Source of the DNA: Fragum whitleyi
Taxonomy: Eukaryota; Mollusca; Bivalvia; Cardiida; Cardiidae
Direction of reading: 5' to 3'
DNA: 64,000 bases
Assembly: GCA_948146395.1 (NCBI GenBank)
Contig: OX411556.1
Location: 620,001 to 684,000 of the forward strand
In this document: positions 35,795-49,001 of the stretch, piece after piece
How the letters are laid out: each line of letters opens with the position of its first letter
Position numbering within the stretch: the stretch's first letter is position 1
The notes under the pieces: generated by a model
Seen by the model: only the letters and a program-made list of their open reading frames with translations
Database searches by the model: none
What the model was told of the DNA's origin: nothing
Translations under genes and position numbers: made by a program

Positions 35795-38350
35795 TCGACT
35801 GATGCGCCCATGCATTCATACCCACATCGTCCCAAACACGCGCGTTCGCTAGCTATGCATGTGCGCTTCAAATTGACACCGGTTTCGATGCCGTCTGATG
35901 CATCCGTCTGTGCGTTTATGCAGCATCCCTGACCCCTTGTTATTCGATTTAATAGTAATTATTTAATCCTGATTTAATGTTAAATATTTTGGGTACCCAT
36001 TTTTCGATCGACTGATGCGCCCATGCATTCATACCCACATCGTCCCAAACACGCGCGTTCGCTAGCTATGCATGTGTGCTTCAAATTGACACCGGTTTCG
36101 ATGCCGTCTGATGCATCCGTCTGTGCGTTTATGCAGCATCCCTAACCCCTTGTTATTCGATTTAATAGTAATTATTTAATCCTGATTTAATGTTAAATAT
36201 TTTGGGTACCCATTTTTCGATCGACTGATGCGCCCATGCATTCATACCCACATCGTCCCAAACACGCGCGTTCGCTAGCTATGCATGTGCGCTTCAAATT
36301 GACACCGGTTTCGATGCCGTCTGATGCATCCGTCTGTGCGTTTATGCAGCATCCCTGACCCCTTGTTATTCGATTTAATAGTAATTATTTAATCCTGATT
36401 TAATGTTAAATATTTTGGGTACCCATTTTTCGATCGACTGATGCGCCCATGCATTCATACCCACATCGTCCCAAACACGCGCGTTCGCTAGCTATGCATG
36501 TGCGCTTCAAATTGACACCGGTTTCGATGCCGTCTGATGCATCCGTCTGTGCGTTTATGCAGCATCCCTGACCCCTTGTTATTCGATTTAATAGTAATTA
36601 TTTAATCCTGATTTAATGTTAAATATTTTGGGTACCCATTTTTCGATCGACTGATGCGCCCATGCATTCATACCCACATCGTCCTAAACACGCGCGTTCA
36701 CTAGCTATGCATGTGCGCTTCAAATTGACACCGGTTTCGATGCCGTCTGATGCATCCGTCTGTGCGTTTATGCAGCATCCCTGACCCCTTGTTATTCGAT
36801 TTAATAGTAATTATTTAATCCTGATTTAATGTTAAATATTTTGGGTACCCATTTTTCGATCGACTGATGCGCCCATGCATTCATACCCACATCGCCCCAA
36901 ACACGCGCGTTCGTTAGCTATGCATGTGCGCTTCAAATTGACACCGGTTTCGATGCCGTCTGATGCATCCGTCTGTGCGTTTATGCAGCATCCCTGACCC
37001 CTTGTTATTCGATTTAATAGTAATTATTTAATCCTGATTTAATGTTTAAAATTTTGGGTACCCATTTTTCGATCGACTGATGCGCCCATGCATTCATACC
37101 CACATCGTCCCAAACACTTGCGTTCGCTAGCTATGCATGTGCGCTTCAAATTGACACCGGTTTCGATGCCGTCTGATGCATCCGTCTGTGCGTTTATGCA
37201 GCATCCCTGACCCCTTGTTATTCGATTTAATAGTAATTATTTAATTCTGATTTAATGTTAAATATTTTGGGTACCCATTTTTCGATCGACTGATGCGCCC
37301 ATGCATTCATACCCACATCGTCCCAAACACTCGCGTTCGCTAGCTATGCATGTGCGCTTCAAATTGACACCGGTTTCGATGCCGTCTGATGCATCCGTCT
37401 GTGCGTTTATGCAGTATCCCTGACCCCTTGTTATTTGATTTAATAGTAATTATTTAATCCTGATTTAATGTTAAATATTTTGGTTACCCATTTTTCGATC
37501 GACTGATGCGCCCATGCATTCATACCCACATCGTCCCAAACACTCGCGTTCGCTAGCTATGCATGTGCGCTTCAAATTGACACCGGTTTCGATGCCGTCT
37601 GATGCATCCGTCTGTGCGTTTATGCAGCATCCCTGACCCCTTGTTATTCGATTTAATAGTAATTATTTAATCCTGATTTAATGTTAAATATTTTGGGTAC
37701 CCATTTTTCGATCGACTAATGCGCCCATGCATTCATACCCACATCGCCCCAAACACGCGCGTTCGCTAGCTATGCATGTGCGCTTCAAATTGACACCGGT
37801 TTCGGTGCCGTCTGATGCATCCGTCTGTGCGTTTATGCAGCATCCCTGACCCCTTGTTATTCGATTTAATAGTAATTATTTAATCCTGATTTAATGTTAA
37901 ATATTTTGGGTACCCATTTTTCGATCGACTGATGCGCCCATGCATTCATACCCACATCGTCCCAAACACTCGCGTTCGCTAGCTATGCATGTGCGCTTCA
38001 AATTGTTACCGGTTTCGATGCCGTCTGATGCATCCGTCTGTGCGTTTATGCAGCATCCCTGACCCCTTGTTATTCGATTTAATAGTAATTATTTAATCCT
38101 GATTTAATGTTAAATATTTTGGGTACCCATTGGTCGATCAACTAATGCGCCCATGCATTCATACCCACATCGTCCCAAACACTCGCGTTCGCTAGCTATA
38201 CATGTGCGCTTCAAATTGACACCGGTTTCGATGCCGTCTGATGCATCCGTCTGTGCGTTTATGCAGCATCCCTGACCCCTTGTTATTCGATTTAATAGTA
38301 ATTATTTAATCCTGATTTAATGTTAAATATTTTGGGTACCCTTTTTTCGA

Positions 38351-39841
38351 TCGACTGATGCGCCCATGCATTCATACCCACATCGTCCCAAACACGCGCG
38401 TTCGCTAGCTATGCATGTGCGCTTCAAATTGACACCGGTTTCGATGCCGTCTGATGCATCCGTCTGTGCGTTTATGCAGCATCCCTGACCCCTTGTTATT
38501 CGATTTAATAGTAAATATTTGATCCTGATTTAATGTTAAATATTTTGGGTACCCATTTTTCGATCGACTGATGCGCCCATGCATTCATACCCACATCGCC
38601 CCAAACACGCGCGTTCGCTAGCTATGCATGTGCGCTTCAAATTGACACCGGTTTCGGTGCCGTCTGATGCATCCGTCTGTGCGTTCATGCAGCATCCCTG
38701 ACCCCTTGTTATTCGATTTAATAGTAATTATTTAATCCTGATTTAATGTTTAATATTTTGGGTACCCATTTTTCGATCGACTGATGCGCCCATGCGTTCA
38801 TACCCACATCGTCCCAAACACTCGCGTTCGCTAGCTATGCATGTGCGCTTCAAATTGACACCGGTTTCGATGCCGTCTGATGCATCCGTCTGTGCGTTTA
38901 TGCAGCATCCCTAACCCCTTGTTATTCGATTTAATAGTAATTATTTAATCCTGATTTAATGTTAAATATTTTGGGTACCCATTTTTCGATCGACTGATGC
39001 GCCCATGCATTCATACCCACATCGCCCCAAACACGCGCGTTCGCTAGATATGCATGTGCGCTTCAAATTGACACCGGTTTCGATGCCGTCTTATGCATCC
39101 GTCTGTGCGTTTATGCAGCATCCCTGACCCCTTGTTATTCGATTTAATAGTAATTATTTAATCCTGATTTAATGTTAAATATTTTGGGTACCCATTTTTT
39201 GATCGACTGATGCGCCCATGCATTCATACCCACATCGTCCCGAAAACTCGCGTTCGCTACCTATGCATGTGCGCTTCAAATTGACACCGGTTTCGATGCC
39301 GTCTGATGCATCCGTCTGTGCGTTTATGCAGCATCCCTGACCCCTTGTTATTCGATTTAATAGTAATTATTTAATCCTGATTTAATGTTAAATATTTTGG
39401 GTACCCATTTTTCGATCGACTGATGCGCCCATGCATTCATACCCACATCGTCCCAAACACGCGCGTTCGCTAGCTATGCATGTGTGCTTCAAATTGACAC
39501 CGGTTTCGATGCCGTCTGATGCATCCGTCTGTGCGTTTATGCAGCATCCCTGACCCCTTGTTATTCGATTTAATAGTAATTATTTAATCCTGATTTAATG
39601 TTAAATATTTTGGGTACCCATTTTTCGATCGACTGATGCGCCCATGCATTCATATCCACATCACCCCAAACACGCGCGTTCGCTAGCTATGCTTGTGCGC
39701 TTCAAATTGACACCGGTTTCGATGCCGTCTTATGCATCCGTCTGTGCGTTTATGCAGCATCCCTGACCCCTTGTTATTCGATTTAATAGTAATTATTTTA
39801 ATCCTGATTTAATGTTAAATATTTTGGGTACCCATTTTTCG
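38351..39841 (+). repeat. Seven-monomer block, most diverged of three copies
   Basis: The ordered signatures are ATTTGATCC, then TTTCGGTGCC with GTTTAATATT, CATGCGTTC, GTCTTATGC, CATTTTTTGATCG with CCGAAAACTCG, GTGTGCTTC, and CATATCCACATCACC with GTCTTATGC. The block recurs at 41973..43463 and 49641..51131. This copy has extra private changes (GTTCATGC, CTAACCCC, CTAGATATG, GCTTGTGCG) and a 214-bp last monomer. Confidence 0.85.
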
Positions 39842-40481
39842 ATCGACTGATGCGCCCATGCATTCATACCCACATCGTCCCAAACACGCGCGTTCGCTAG
39901 CTATGCATGTGCGCTTAAAATTGACACCGGTTTCGATGCCGTCTGATGCATCCGTCTGTGCGTCTATGCAGCATCCCTGACCCCTTGTTATTCGATTTAA
40001 TAGTAATTATTTAATCCTGATTTAATGTTAAATATTTTGGGTACGCATTTTTCGATCGACTGATGCGCCCATGCATTCATACCCACATCGCCCAAAACAC
40101 GCGCGTTCGCTAGCTATACATGTGCGCTTCAAATTGACACCGGTTTCGATGCCGTCTGATGCATCCGTCTGTGCATTTATGCAGCATCCCTGACCCCTTG
40201 TTATTCGATTTAATAGTAATTATTTAATCCTGATTTAATGTTAAATATTTTGGGTACCCTTTTTTCGATCGACTGATGCGCCCATGCATTCATACCCACA
40301 TCGCCCCAAACACGCGCGTTCGCTAGCTATGCATGTGCGCTTCAAATTGACACCGGTTTCGATGCCGTCTGATGCATCCGTCTGTGCGTTTATGCAGCAT
40401 CCCTGACCCCTTGTTATTCGATTTAATAGTAATTATTTAATCCTGATTTAATGTTAAATATTTTGGGTACCCATTTTTTGA

Positions 40482-41120
40482 TCGACTGATGCGCCCATGC
40501 ATTCATACCCACATCGTCCCGAAAACTCGCGTTCGCTAGCTATGCATGTGCGCTTCAAATTGACACCGGTTTCGATGCCGTCTGATGCATCCGTCTGTGC
40601 GTTTATGCAGCATCCCTGACCCCTTGTTATTCGATTTAATAGTAATTATTTAATCCTGATTTAATGTTAAATATTTTGGGTACCCATTTTTCGATCGACT
40701 GATGCGCCCATGCATTCATACCCACATCGCCCCAAACACGCGCGTTCGCTAGCTATGCATGTGTGCTTCAAATTGACACCGGTTTCGATGCCGTCTGATG
40801 CATCCGTCTGTGCGTTTATGCAGCATCCCTGACCCCTTGTTATTCGATTTAATAGTAATTATTTAATCCTGATTTAATGTTAAATATTTTGGGTACCCAT
40901 TTTTCGATCGACTGATGCGCCCATGCATTCATATCCACATCACCCCAAACACGCGCGTTCGCTAGCTATGCATGTGCGCTTCAAATTGACACCGGTTTCG
41001 ATGCCGTCTTATGCATCCGTCTGTGCGTTTATGCAGCATCCCTGACCCCTTGTTATTCGATTTAATAGTAATTATTTAATCCTGATTTAATGTTAAATAT
41101 TTTGGGTACCCATTTTTCGA
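40482..41120 (+). repeat. Three-monomer partial copy of the seven-monomer block
   Basis: The trio CATTTTTTGATCG plus CCGAAAACTCG, GTGTGCTTC, and CATATCCACATCACC plus GTCTTATGC appears here without the preceding four monomers. The same trio ends the full blocks at 39203..39841, 42825..43463 and 50493..51131. Confidence 0.85.
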
Positions 41121-44100
41121 TCGACTGATGCGCCCATGCATTCATACCCACATCGTCCCGAACACTCGCGTTCGCTAGCTATGCATGTGCGCTTCAAATT
41201 GACACCGGTTTCGATGCCGTCTGATGCATCCGTCTGTGCGTTTATGCAGCATCCCTGACCCCTTGTTATTCGATTTAATAGTAATTATTTAATCCTGATT
41301 TAATGTTAAATATTTTGGGTACCCATTTTTCGATCGACTGATGCGCCCATGCATTCATACCCACATCGCCCCAAACACGCGCGTTCGCTAGCTATGCATG
41401 TGCGCTTCAAATTGACACCGGTTTCGATGCCGTCTGATGCATCCGTCTGTGCGTTTATGCAGCATCCCTGACCTCTTGTTATTCGATTTAATAGTAATTA
41501 TTTAATCCTGATTTAATGTTAAATATTTTGGGTACCCATTTTTCGATCGACTGATGCGCCCATGCATTCATACCCACATCGTCCCAAACACTCGCGTTCG
41601 CTAGCTATGCATGTGCGCTTCAAATTGACACCTGTTTCGATGCCGTCTGATGCATCCGTCTGTGCGTTTATGCAGCATCCCTGACCCCTTGTTATTCGAT
41701 TTAATAGTAATTATTTAATCCTGATTTAATGTTAAATATTTTGGGTACCCTTTTTTCGATCGACTGATGCGCCCATGCATTCATACCCACATCGCCCCAA
41801 ACACGCGCGTTCGCTAGCTATGCATGTGCGCTTCAAATTGACACCGGTTTCGATGCCGTCTGATGCATCCGTCTGTGCGTTTATGCAGCATCCCTGACCC
41901 CTTGTTATTCGATTTAATAGTAATTATTTAATCCTGATTTAATGTTAAATATTTTGGGTACCCTTTTTTCGATCGACTGATGCGCCCATGCATTCATACC
42001 CACATCGTCCCAAACACGCGCGTTCGCTAGCTATGCATGTGCGCTTCAAATTGACACCGGTTTCGATGCCGTCTGATGCATCCGTCTGTGCGTTTATGCA
42101 GCATCCCTGACCCCTTGTTATTCGATTTAATAGTAATTATTTGATCCTGATTTAATGTTAAATATTTTGGGTACCCATTTTTCGATCGACTGATGCGCCC
42201 ATGCATTCATACCCACATCGCCCCAAACACGCGCGTTCGCTAGCTATGCATGTGCGCTTCAAATTGACACCGGTTTCGGTGCCGTCTGATGCATCCGTCT
42301 GTGCGTTTATGCAGCATCCCTGACCCCTTGTTATTCGATTTAATAGTAATTATTTAATCCTGATTTAATGTTTAATATTTTGGGTACCCATTTTTCGATC
42401 GACTGATGCGCCCATGCGTTCATACCCACATCGTCCCAAACACTCGCGTTCGCTAGCTATGCATGTGCGCTTCAAATTGACACCGGTTTCGATGCCGTCT
42501 GATGCATCCGTCTGTGCGTTTATGCAGCATCCCTGACCCCTTGTTATTCGATTTAATAGTAATTATTTAATCCTGATTTAATGTTAAATATTTTGGGTAC
42601 CCATTTTTCGATCGACTGATGCGCCCATGCATTCATACCCACATCGCCCCAAACACGCGCGTTCGCTAGCTATGCATGTGCGCTTCAAATTGACACCGGT
42701 TTCGATGCCGTCTTATGCATCCGTCTGTGCGTTTATGCAGCATCCCTGACCCCTTGTTATTCGATTTAATAGTAATTATTTAATCCTGATTTAATGTTAA
42801 ATATTTTGGGTACCCATTTTTTGATCGACTGATGCGCCCATGCATTCATACCCACATCGTCCCGAAAACTCGCGTTCGCTAGCTATGCATGTGCGCTTCA
42901 AATTGACACCGGTTTCGATGCCGTCTGATGCATCCGTCTGTGCGTTTATGCAGCATCCCTGACCCCTTGTTATTCGATTTAATAGTAATTATTTAATCCT
43001 GATTTAATGTTAAATATTTTGGGTACCCATTTTTCGATCGACTGATGCGCCCATGCATTCATACCCACATCGCCCCAAACACGCGCGTTCGCTAGCTATG
43101 CATGTGTGCTTCAAATTGACACCGGTTTCGATGCCGTCTGATGCATCCGTCTGTGCGTTTATGCAGCATCCCTGACCCCTTGTTATTCGATTTAATAGTA
43201 ATTATTTAATCCTGATTTAATGTTAAATATTTTGGGTACCCATTTTTCGATCGACTGATGCGCCCATGCATTCATATCCACATCACCCCAAACACGCGCG
43301 TTCGCTAGCTATGCATGTGCGCTTCAAATTGACACCGGTTTCGATGCCGTCTTATGCATCCGTCTGTGCGTTTATGCAGCATCCCTGACCCCTTGTTATT
43401 CGATTTAATAGTAATTATTTAATCCTGATTTAATGTTAAATATTTTGGGTACCCATTTTTCGATCGACTGATGCGCCCATGCATTCATACCCACATCGTC
43501 CCGAACACTCGCGTTCGCTAGCCATGCATGTGCGCTTCAAATTGACACCGGTTTCGATGCCGTCTGATGCATCCGTCTGTGCGTTTATGCAGCATCCCTG
43601 ACCCCTTGTTATTCGATTTAATAGTAATTATTTAATCCTGATTTAATGTTAAATATTTTGGGTACCCATTTTTCGATCGACTGATGCGCCCATGCATTCA
43701 TACCCACATCGTCCCAAACACGCGCGTTCGCTAGCTATGCATGTGCGCTTCAAATTGACACCGGTTTCGATGCCGTCTGATGCATCCGTCTGTGCGTTTA
43801 TGCAGCATCCCTGACCCCTTGTTATTCGATTTAATAGTAATTATTTAATCCTGATTTAATGTTAAATATTTTGGGTACCCTTTTTTCGATCGACTGATGC
43901 GCCCATGCATTCATACCCACATCGCCCCAAACACGCGCGTTCGCTAGCTATGCATGTGCGCTTCAAATTGACACCGGTTTCGATGCCGTCTGATGCATCC
44001 GTCTGTGCGTTTATGCAGCATCCCTGACCCCTTGTTATTCGATTTAATAGTAATTATTTAATCCTGATTTAATGTTAAATATTTTGGGTACCCATTTTTC

Positions 44101-44315
44101 GATCGACTGATGCGCCCATGCATTCATACCCACATCGTCCCAAACACTCGCGTTCGCTAGCTATGCATGTGCGCTTCAAATTGACACCGGTTTCGATGCC
44201 GTCTGATGCATCCGTCTGTGCGTTTATGCAGCATCCCTGACCCATTGTTATTCGATTTTATAGTAATTATTTAATCCTGATTTAATGTTAAATATTTTGG
44301 GTACCCATTTTTCGA

Positions 44316-44528
44316 TCGACTGATGCGCCCATGCATTCATACCCACATCGTCCCAAACACGCGCGTTCACTAGCTATGCATGTGCGCTTCAAATTGACAC
44401 CGGTTTCGATGCCGTCTGATGCATCCGTCTGTGCGTTTATGCAGCATCCCTGACCCCTTGTTATTCGATTTAATAGTAATTATTTAATCCTGATTTAATG
44501 TTAAATATTTTGGGTACCCATTTTTCGA
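44316..44528 (+). repeat. Representative type C monomer (T36/G46/A54)
   Basis: This copy combines GTCCC at phases 35-39 with CACGCGCG and TTCACTAGC (G to A at phase 54). The A54 change removes the CpG at 53-54 and the GCTAGC palindrome. The combination recurs across the array, for example at 853, 2770, 5752, 21530 and 61356. That recurrence suggests an old sublineage rather than repeated mutation. Some A54 copies carry C36 instead. Confidence 0.8.
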
Positions 44529-46232
44529 TCGACTGATACGCCCATGCATTCATACCCACATCGCCCCAAACACGCGCGTTCGCTAGCTATGCATGTGCGC
44601 TTCAAATTGACACCGGTTTCGATGCCGTCTGATGCATCCGTCTGTGCGTTTATGCAGCATCCCTGACCCCTTGTTATTCGATTTAATAGTAATTATTTAA
44701 TCCTGATTTAATGTTAAATATTTTGGGTACCAATTTTTCGATCGACTGATGCGCCCATGCATTCATACCCACATCGTCCCAGACACTCGCGTTCGCTAGC
44801 TATGCATGTGCGCTTCAAATTGACACCGGTTTCGATGCCGTCTGATGCATCCGTCTGTGCGTTTATGCAGCATCCCTGACCCCTTGTTATTCGATTTAAT
44901 AGTAATTATTTAATCCTGATTTAATGTTAAATATTTTGGGTACCCTTTTTTCGATCGACTGATGCGCCCATGCATTCATACCAACATCGTCCCAAACACT
45001 CGCGTTCGCTAGCTATGCATGTGCGCTTTAAATTGACACCGGTTTCGATGCCGTCTGATGCATCCGTCTGTGCGTTTATGCAGCATCCCTGACCCCTTGT
45101 TATTCGATTTAATAGTAATTATTTAATCCTGATTTAATGTTAAATATTTTGGGTACCCATTTTTCGATCGACTGATGCGCCCATGCATTCATACCCACAT
45201 CGTCCCAAACACTCGCGTTCGCTAGCTATGCATGTGCGCTTCAAATTGACACCGGTTTCGATGCCGTCTGATGCATCCGTCTGTGCGTTTATGCAGCATC
45301 CCTGACCCCTTGTTATTCGATTTAATAGTAATTATTTAATCCTGATTTAATGTTAAATATTTTGGGTACCCATTTTTCGATCGACTGATGCGCCCATGCA
45401 TTCATACCCACATCGTCCCAAACACGCGCGTTCACTAGCTATGCATGTGCGCTTCAAATTGACACCGGTTTCGATGCCGTCTGATGCATCCGTCTGTGCG
45501 TTTATTCAGCATCCCTGACCCCTTGTTATTCGATTTAATAGTAATTATTTAATCCTGATTTAATGTTAAATATTTTGGGTACCCATTTTTCGATCGACTG
45601 ATGCGCCCATGCATTCATACCCACATCGCCCCAAACACGCGCGTTCACTAGCTATGCATGTGCGCTTCAAATTGACACCGGTTTCGATGCCGTCTGATGC
45701 ATCCGTCTGTGCGTTTATACAGCATCTCTGATTCCTTGTTATTCGATTTAATAGTAATTATTTAATCCTGATTTAATGTTAAATATTTTGGGTACCCATT
45801 TTTCGATCGACTGATGCGCCCATGCATTCATACCCACATCGCCCCAAACACGCGCGTTCACTAGCTATGTATGTGCGCTTCAAATTGACACCGGTTTCGA
45901 AGCCGTCTGATGCATCCGTCTGTGCGTTTATGCAGCATCCCTGACCCCTTGTTATTCGATTTAATAGTAATTATTTAATCCTGATTTAATGTTAAATATT
46001 TTGGGTACCCATTTTTCGATCGACTGATGCGCCCATGCATTCATACCCACATCGCCCCAAACACGCGCGTTCACTAGCTATGCATGTGCGCTTCAAATTG
46101 ACACCGGTTTCGATGCCGTCTGATGCATCCGTCTGTGCGTTTATGCAGCATCCCTGACCCCTTGTTATTCGATTTTATAGTAATTATTTAATCCTGATTT
46201 AATGTTAAATATTTTGGGTACCCATTTTTCGA

Positions 46233-48575
46233 TCGACTGGTGCGCCCATGCATTCATACCCACATCGTCACAAACACTCGCGTTCGCTAGCTATGCATGT
46301 GCGCTTCAAATTGACACCGGTTTCGATGCCGTCTGATGCATCCGTCTGTGCGTTTATGCAGCATGCCTGACCCCTTGTTATTCGATTTAATAGTAATTAT
46401 TTAATCCTGATTTAATGTTAAATATTTTGGGTACCCATTTTTCGATCGACTGATGCGCCCATGCATTCATACCCACATCGTCCCAAACACGCGCGTTCGC
46501 TAGCTATGCATGTGCGCTTCAAATTGACACCGGTTTCGATGCCGTCTGATGCATCCGTCTGTGCGTTTATGCAGCATCCCTGACCCCTTGTTATTCGATT
46601 TAATAGTAATTATTTAATCCTGATTTAATGTTAAATATTTTGGGTACCCATTTTTCGATCGACTGATGCGCCCATGCATTCATACCCGCAACGCCTCAAA
46701 CACGCGCGTTCGCTAGCTATGCATGTGCGCTTCAAATTGACACCGGTTTCGATGCCGTCTGATGCATCCGTCTGTGCGTTTATGCAGCATCCCTGACCCC
46801 TTGTTATTCGATTTGATAGTAATTATTTAATCCTGATTTAATGTTAAATATTTTGGGTACCCATTTTTCGATCGACTGATCCGCCCATGCATTCATACCC
46901 ACATCGTCCCAAACACTCGCGTTCACTAGCTATGCATGTGCGCTTCAAATTGACACCGGTTTCGATGCCGTCTGATGCATCCGTCTGTGCGTTTATGCAG
47001 CATCCCTGACCCCTTGTTATTCGATTTAATAGTTATTATTTAATCCTGATTTAATGTTAAATATTTTGGGTACCCATTTTTCGATCGACTGATGCGCCCA
47101 TGCATTCATACCCACATCGCCCCAAACACGCGCGTTCGCTAGCTATGCATGTGCGCTTCAAATTGACACCGGTTTCGATGCCGTCTGATGCATCCGTCTG
47201 TGCGTTTATGCAGCATGCCTGACCCCTTGTTATTCGATTTAATAGTAATTATTTAATCCTGATTTAATGTTAAATATTTTGGGTACCCATTTTTCGATCG
47301 ACTGATGCGCCCATGCATTCATACCCACATCGTCCCAAACACTCGCGTTCGCTAGCTATGCATGTGCGCTTCAAATTGACACCGGTTTCGATGCCGTCTG
47401 ATGCATCCGTCTGTGCGTTTATGCAGCATCCCTGACCCCTTGCTATTCGATTTAATAGTAATTATTTAATCCTGATTTAATGTTAAATATTTTGGGTACC
47501 CTTTTTTCGATCGACTGATGCGCCCATGCATTCATACCCACATCGTCCCAAACACGCGCGTTCGCTAGCTATGCATGTGCGCTTCAAATTGACACCGGTT
47601 TCGATGCCGTCTGATGCATCCGTCTGTGCGTTTATGCAGCATCCCTGACCCCTTGTTATTCGATTTAATAGTAATTATTTGATCCTGATTTAATGTTAAA
47701 TATTTTGGGTACCCATTTTTCGATCGACTGATGCGCCCATGTATTCATACCCACATCGCCCCAAACACTCGCGTTCGCTAGCTATGCATGTGCGCTTCAA
47801 ATTGACACCGGTTTCGATGCCGTCTGATGCATCCGTCTGTGCGTTTATACAGCATCTCTGATTCCTTGTTATTCGATTTAATAGTAATTATTTAATCCTG
47901 ATTTAATGTTAAATATTTTGGGTACCCATTTTTCGATCGACTGATGCGCCCATGCATTCATACCCACATCGCCCCAAACACGCGCGTTCACTAGCTATGT
48001 ATGTGCGCTTCAAATTGACACCGGTTTCGATGCCGTCTGATGCATCCGTCTGTGCGTTTATGCAGCATCCCTGACCCCTTGTTATTCGATTTAATAGTAA
48101 TTATTTAATCCTGATTTAATGTTAAATATTTTGGGTACCCATTTTTCGATCGACTGATGCGCCCATGCATTCATACCCACATCGCCCCAAACACGCGAGT
48201 TCGCTAGCTATGCATGTGCGCTTCAAATTGACACCGGTTTCGATGCCGTCTGATGCATCCGTCTGTGCGTTTATGCAGCATCTCTGACCCCTTGTTATTC
48301 GATTTAATAGTAATTATTTAATCCTGATTTAATGTTAAATATTTTGGGTACCCATTTTTCGATCGACTGATGCGCCCATGCATTCATACCCACATCGCCC
48401 CAAACACGCGCGTTCACTAGCTATGCATGTGCGCTTCAAATTGACACCGGTTTCGATGCCGTCTGATGCATCCGTCTGTGCGTTTATGCAGCATCCCTGA
48501 CCCCTTGTTATTCGATTTTATAGTAATTATTTAATCCTGATTTAATGTTAAATATTTTGGGTACCCATTTTTCGA
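46233..48575 (+). repeat. 11-monomer HOR unit opening with ACTGGTGCG
   Basis: The ordered signatures begin with ACTGGTGCG/GTCACAAAC/CATGCCTG, a T36/G46 monomer, CCTCAAACACG with GATTTGATAG, GATCCGCCC, CATGCCTG, TTGCTATTCG and ATTTGATCC. They continue with GTATTCATAC plus TTTATACAGC and GATTCC, then TATGTATG, CGCGAGTTCG plus CATCTCTG, and GATTTTATAG. The next ACTGGTGCG is exactly 2343 bp away (48581 against 46238), but only two monomers follow there before the duplicated block starts. Confidence 0.9.
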
Positions 48576-49001
48576 TCGACTGGTGCGCCCATGCATTCAT
48601 ACCCACATCGTCACAAACACTCGCGTTCGCTAGCTATGCATGTGCGCTTCAAATTGACACCGGTTTCGATGCCGTCTGATGCATCCGTCTGTGCGTTTAT
48701 GCAGCATGCCTGACCCCTTGTTATTCGATTTAATAGTAATTATTTAATCCTGATTTAATGTTAAATATTTTGGGTACCCATTTTTCGATCGACTGATGCG
48801 CCCATGCATTCATACCCACATCGTCCCAAACACGCGCGTTCGCTAGCTATGCATGTGCGCTTCAAATTGACACCGGTTTCGATGCCGTCTGATGCATCCG
48901 TCTGTGCGTTTATGCAGCATCCCTGACCCCTTGTTATTCGATTTAATAGTAATTATTTAATCCTGATTTAATGTTAAATATTTTGGGTACCCATTTTTCG
49001 A

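Larger units (their letters stand above)
41334..48788 (+). repeat. Large segmental duplication, copy 1 (35 monomers)
   Basis: From CTGACCTCTTG (41472) onward, dozens of private variants recur in the same order 7668 bp (36 monomers) later. They include ACCTGTTTCG 41633/49301, CATATCCACATCACC, CTAGCCATGC, GATACGCCC 44529/52197, CCCAGACAC 44776/52444 and TTTATTCAGC 45501/53169. After about 46020 the offset becomes 7881 bp (37 monomers), because copy 2 has one additional monomer. The stretch contains the seven-monomer block and a complete 11-monomer unit. The few differences seen suggest a young event. Confidence 0.92.
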
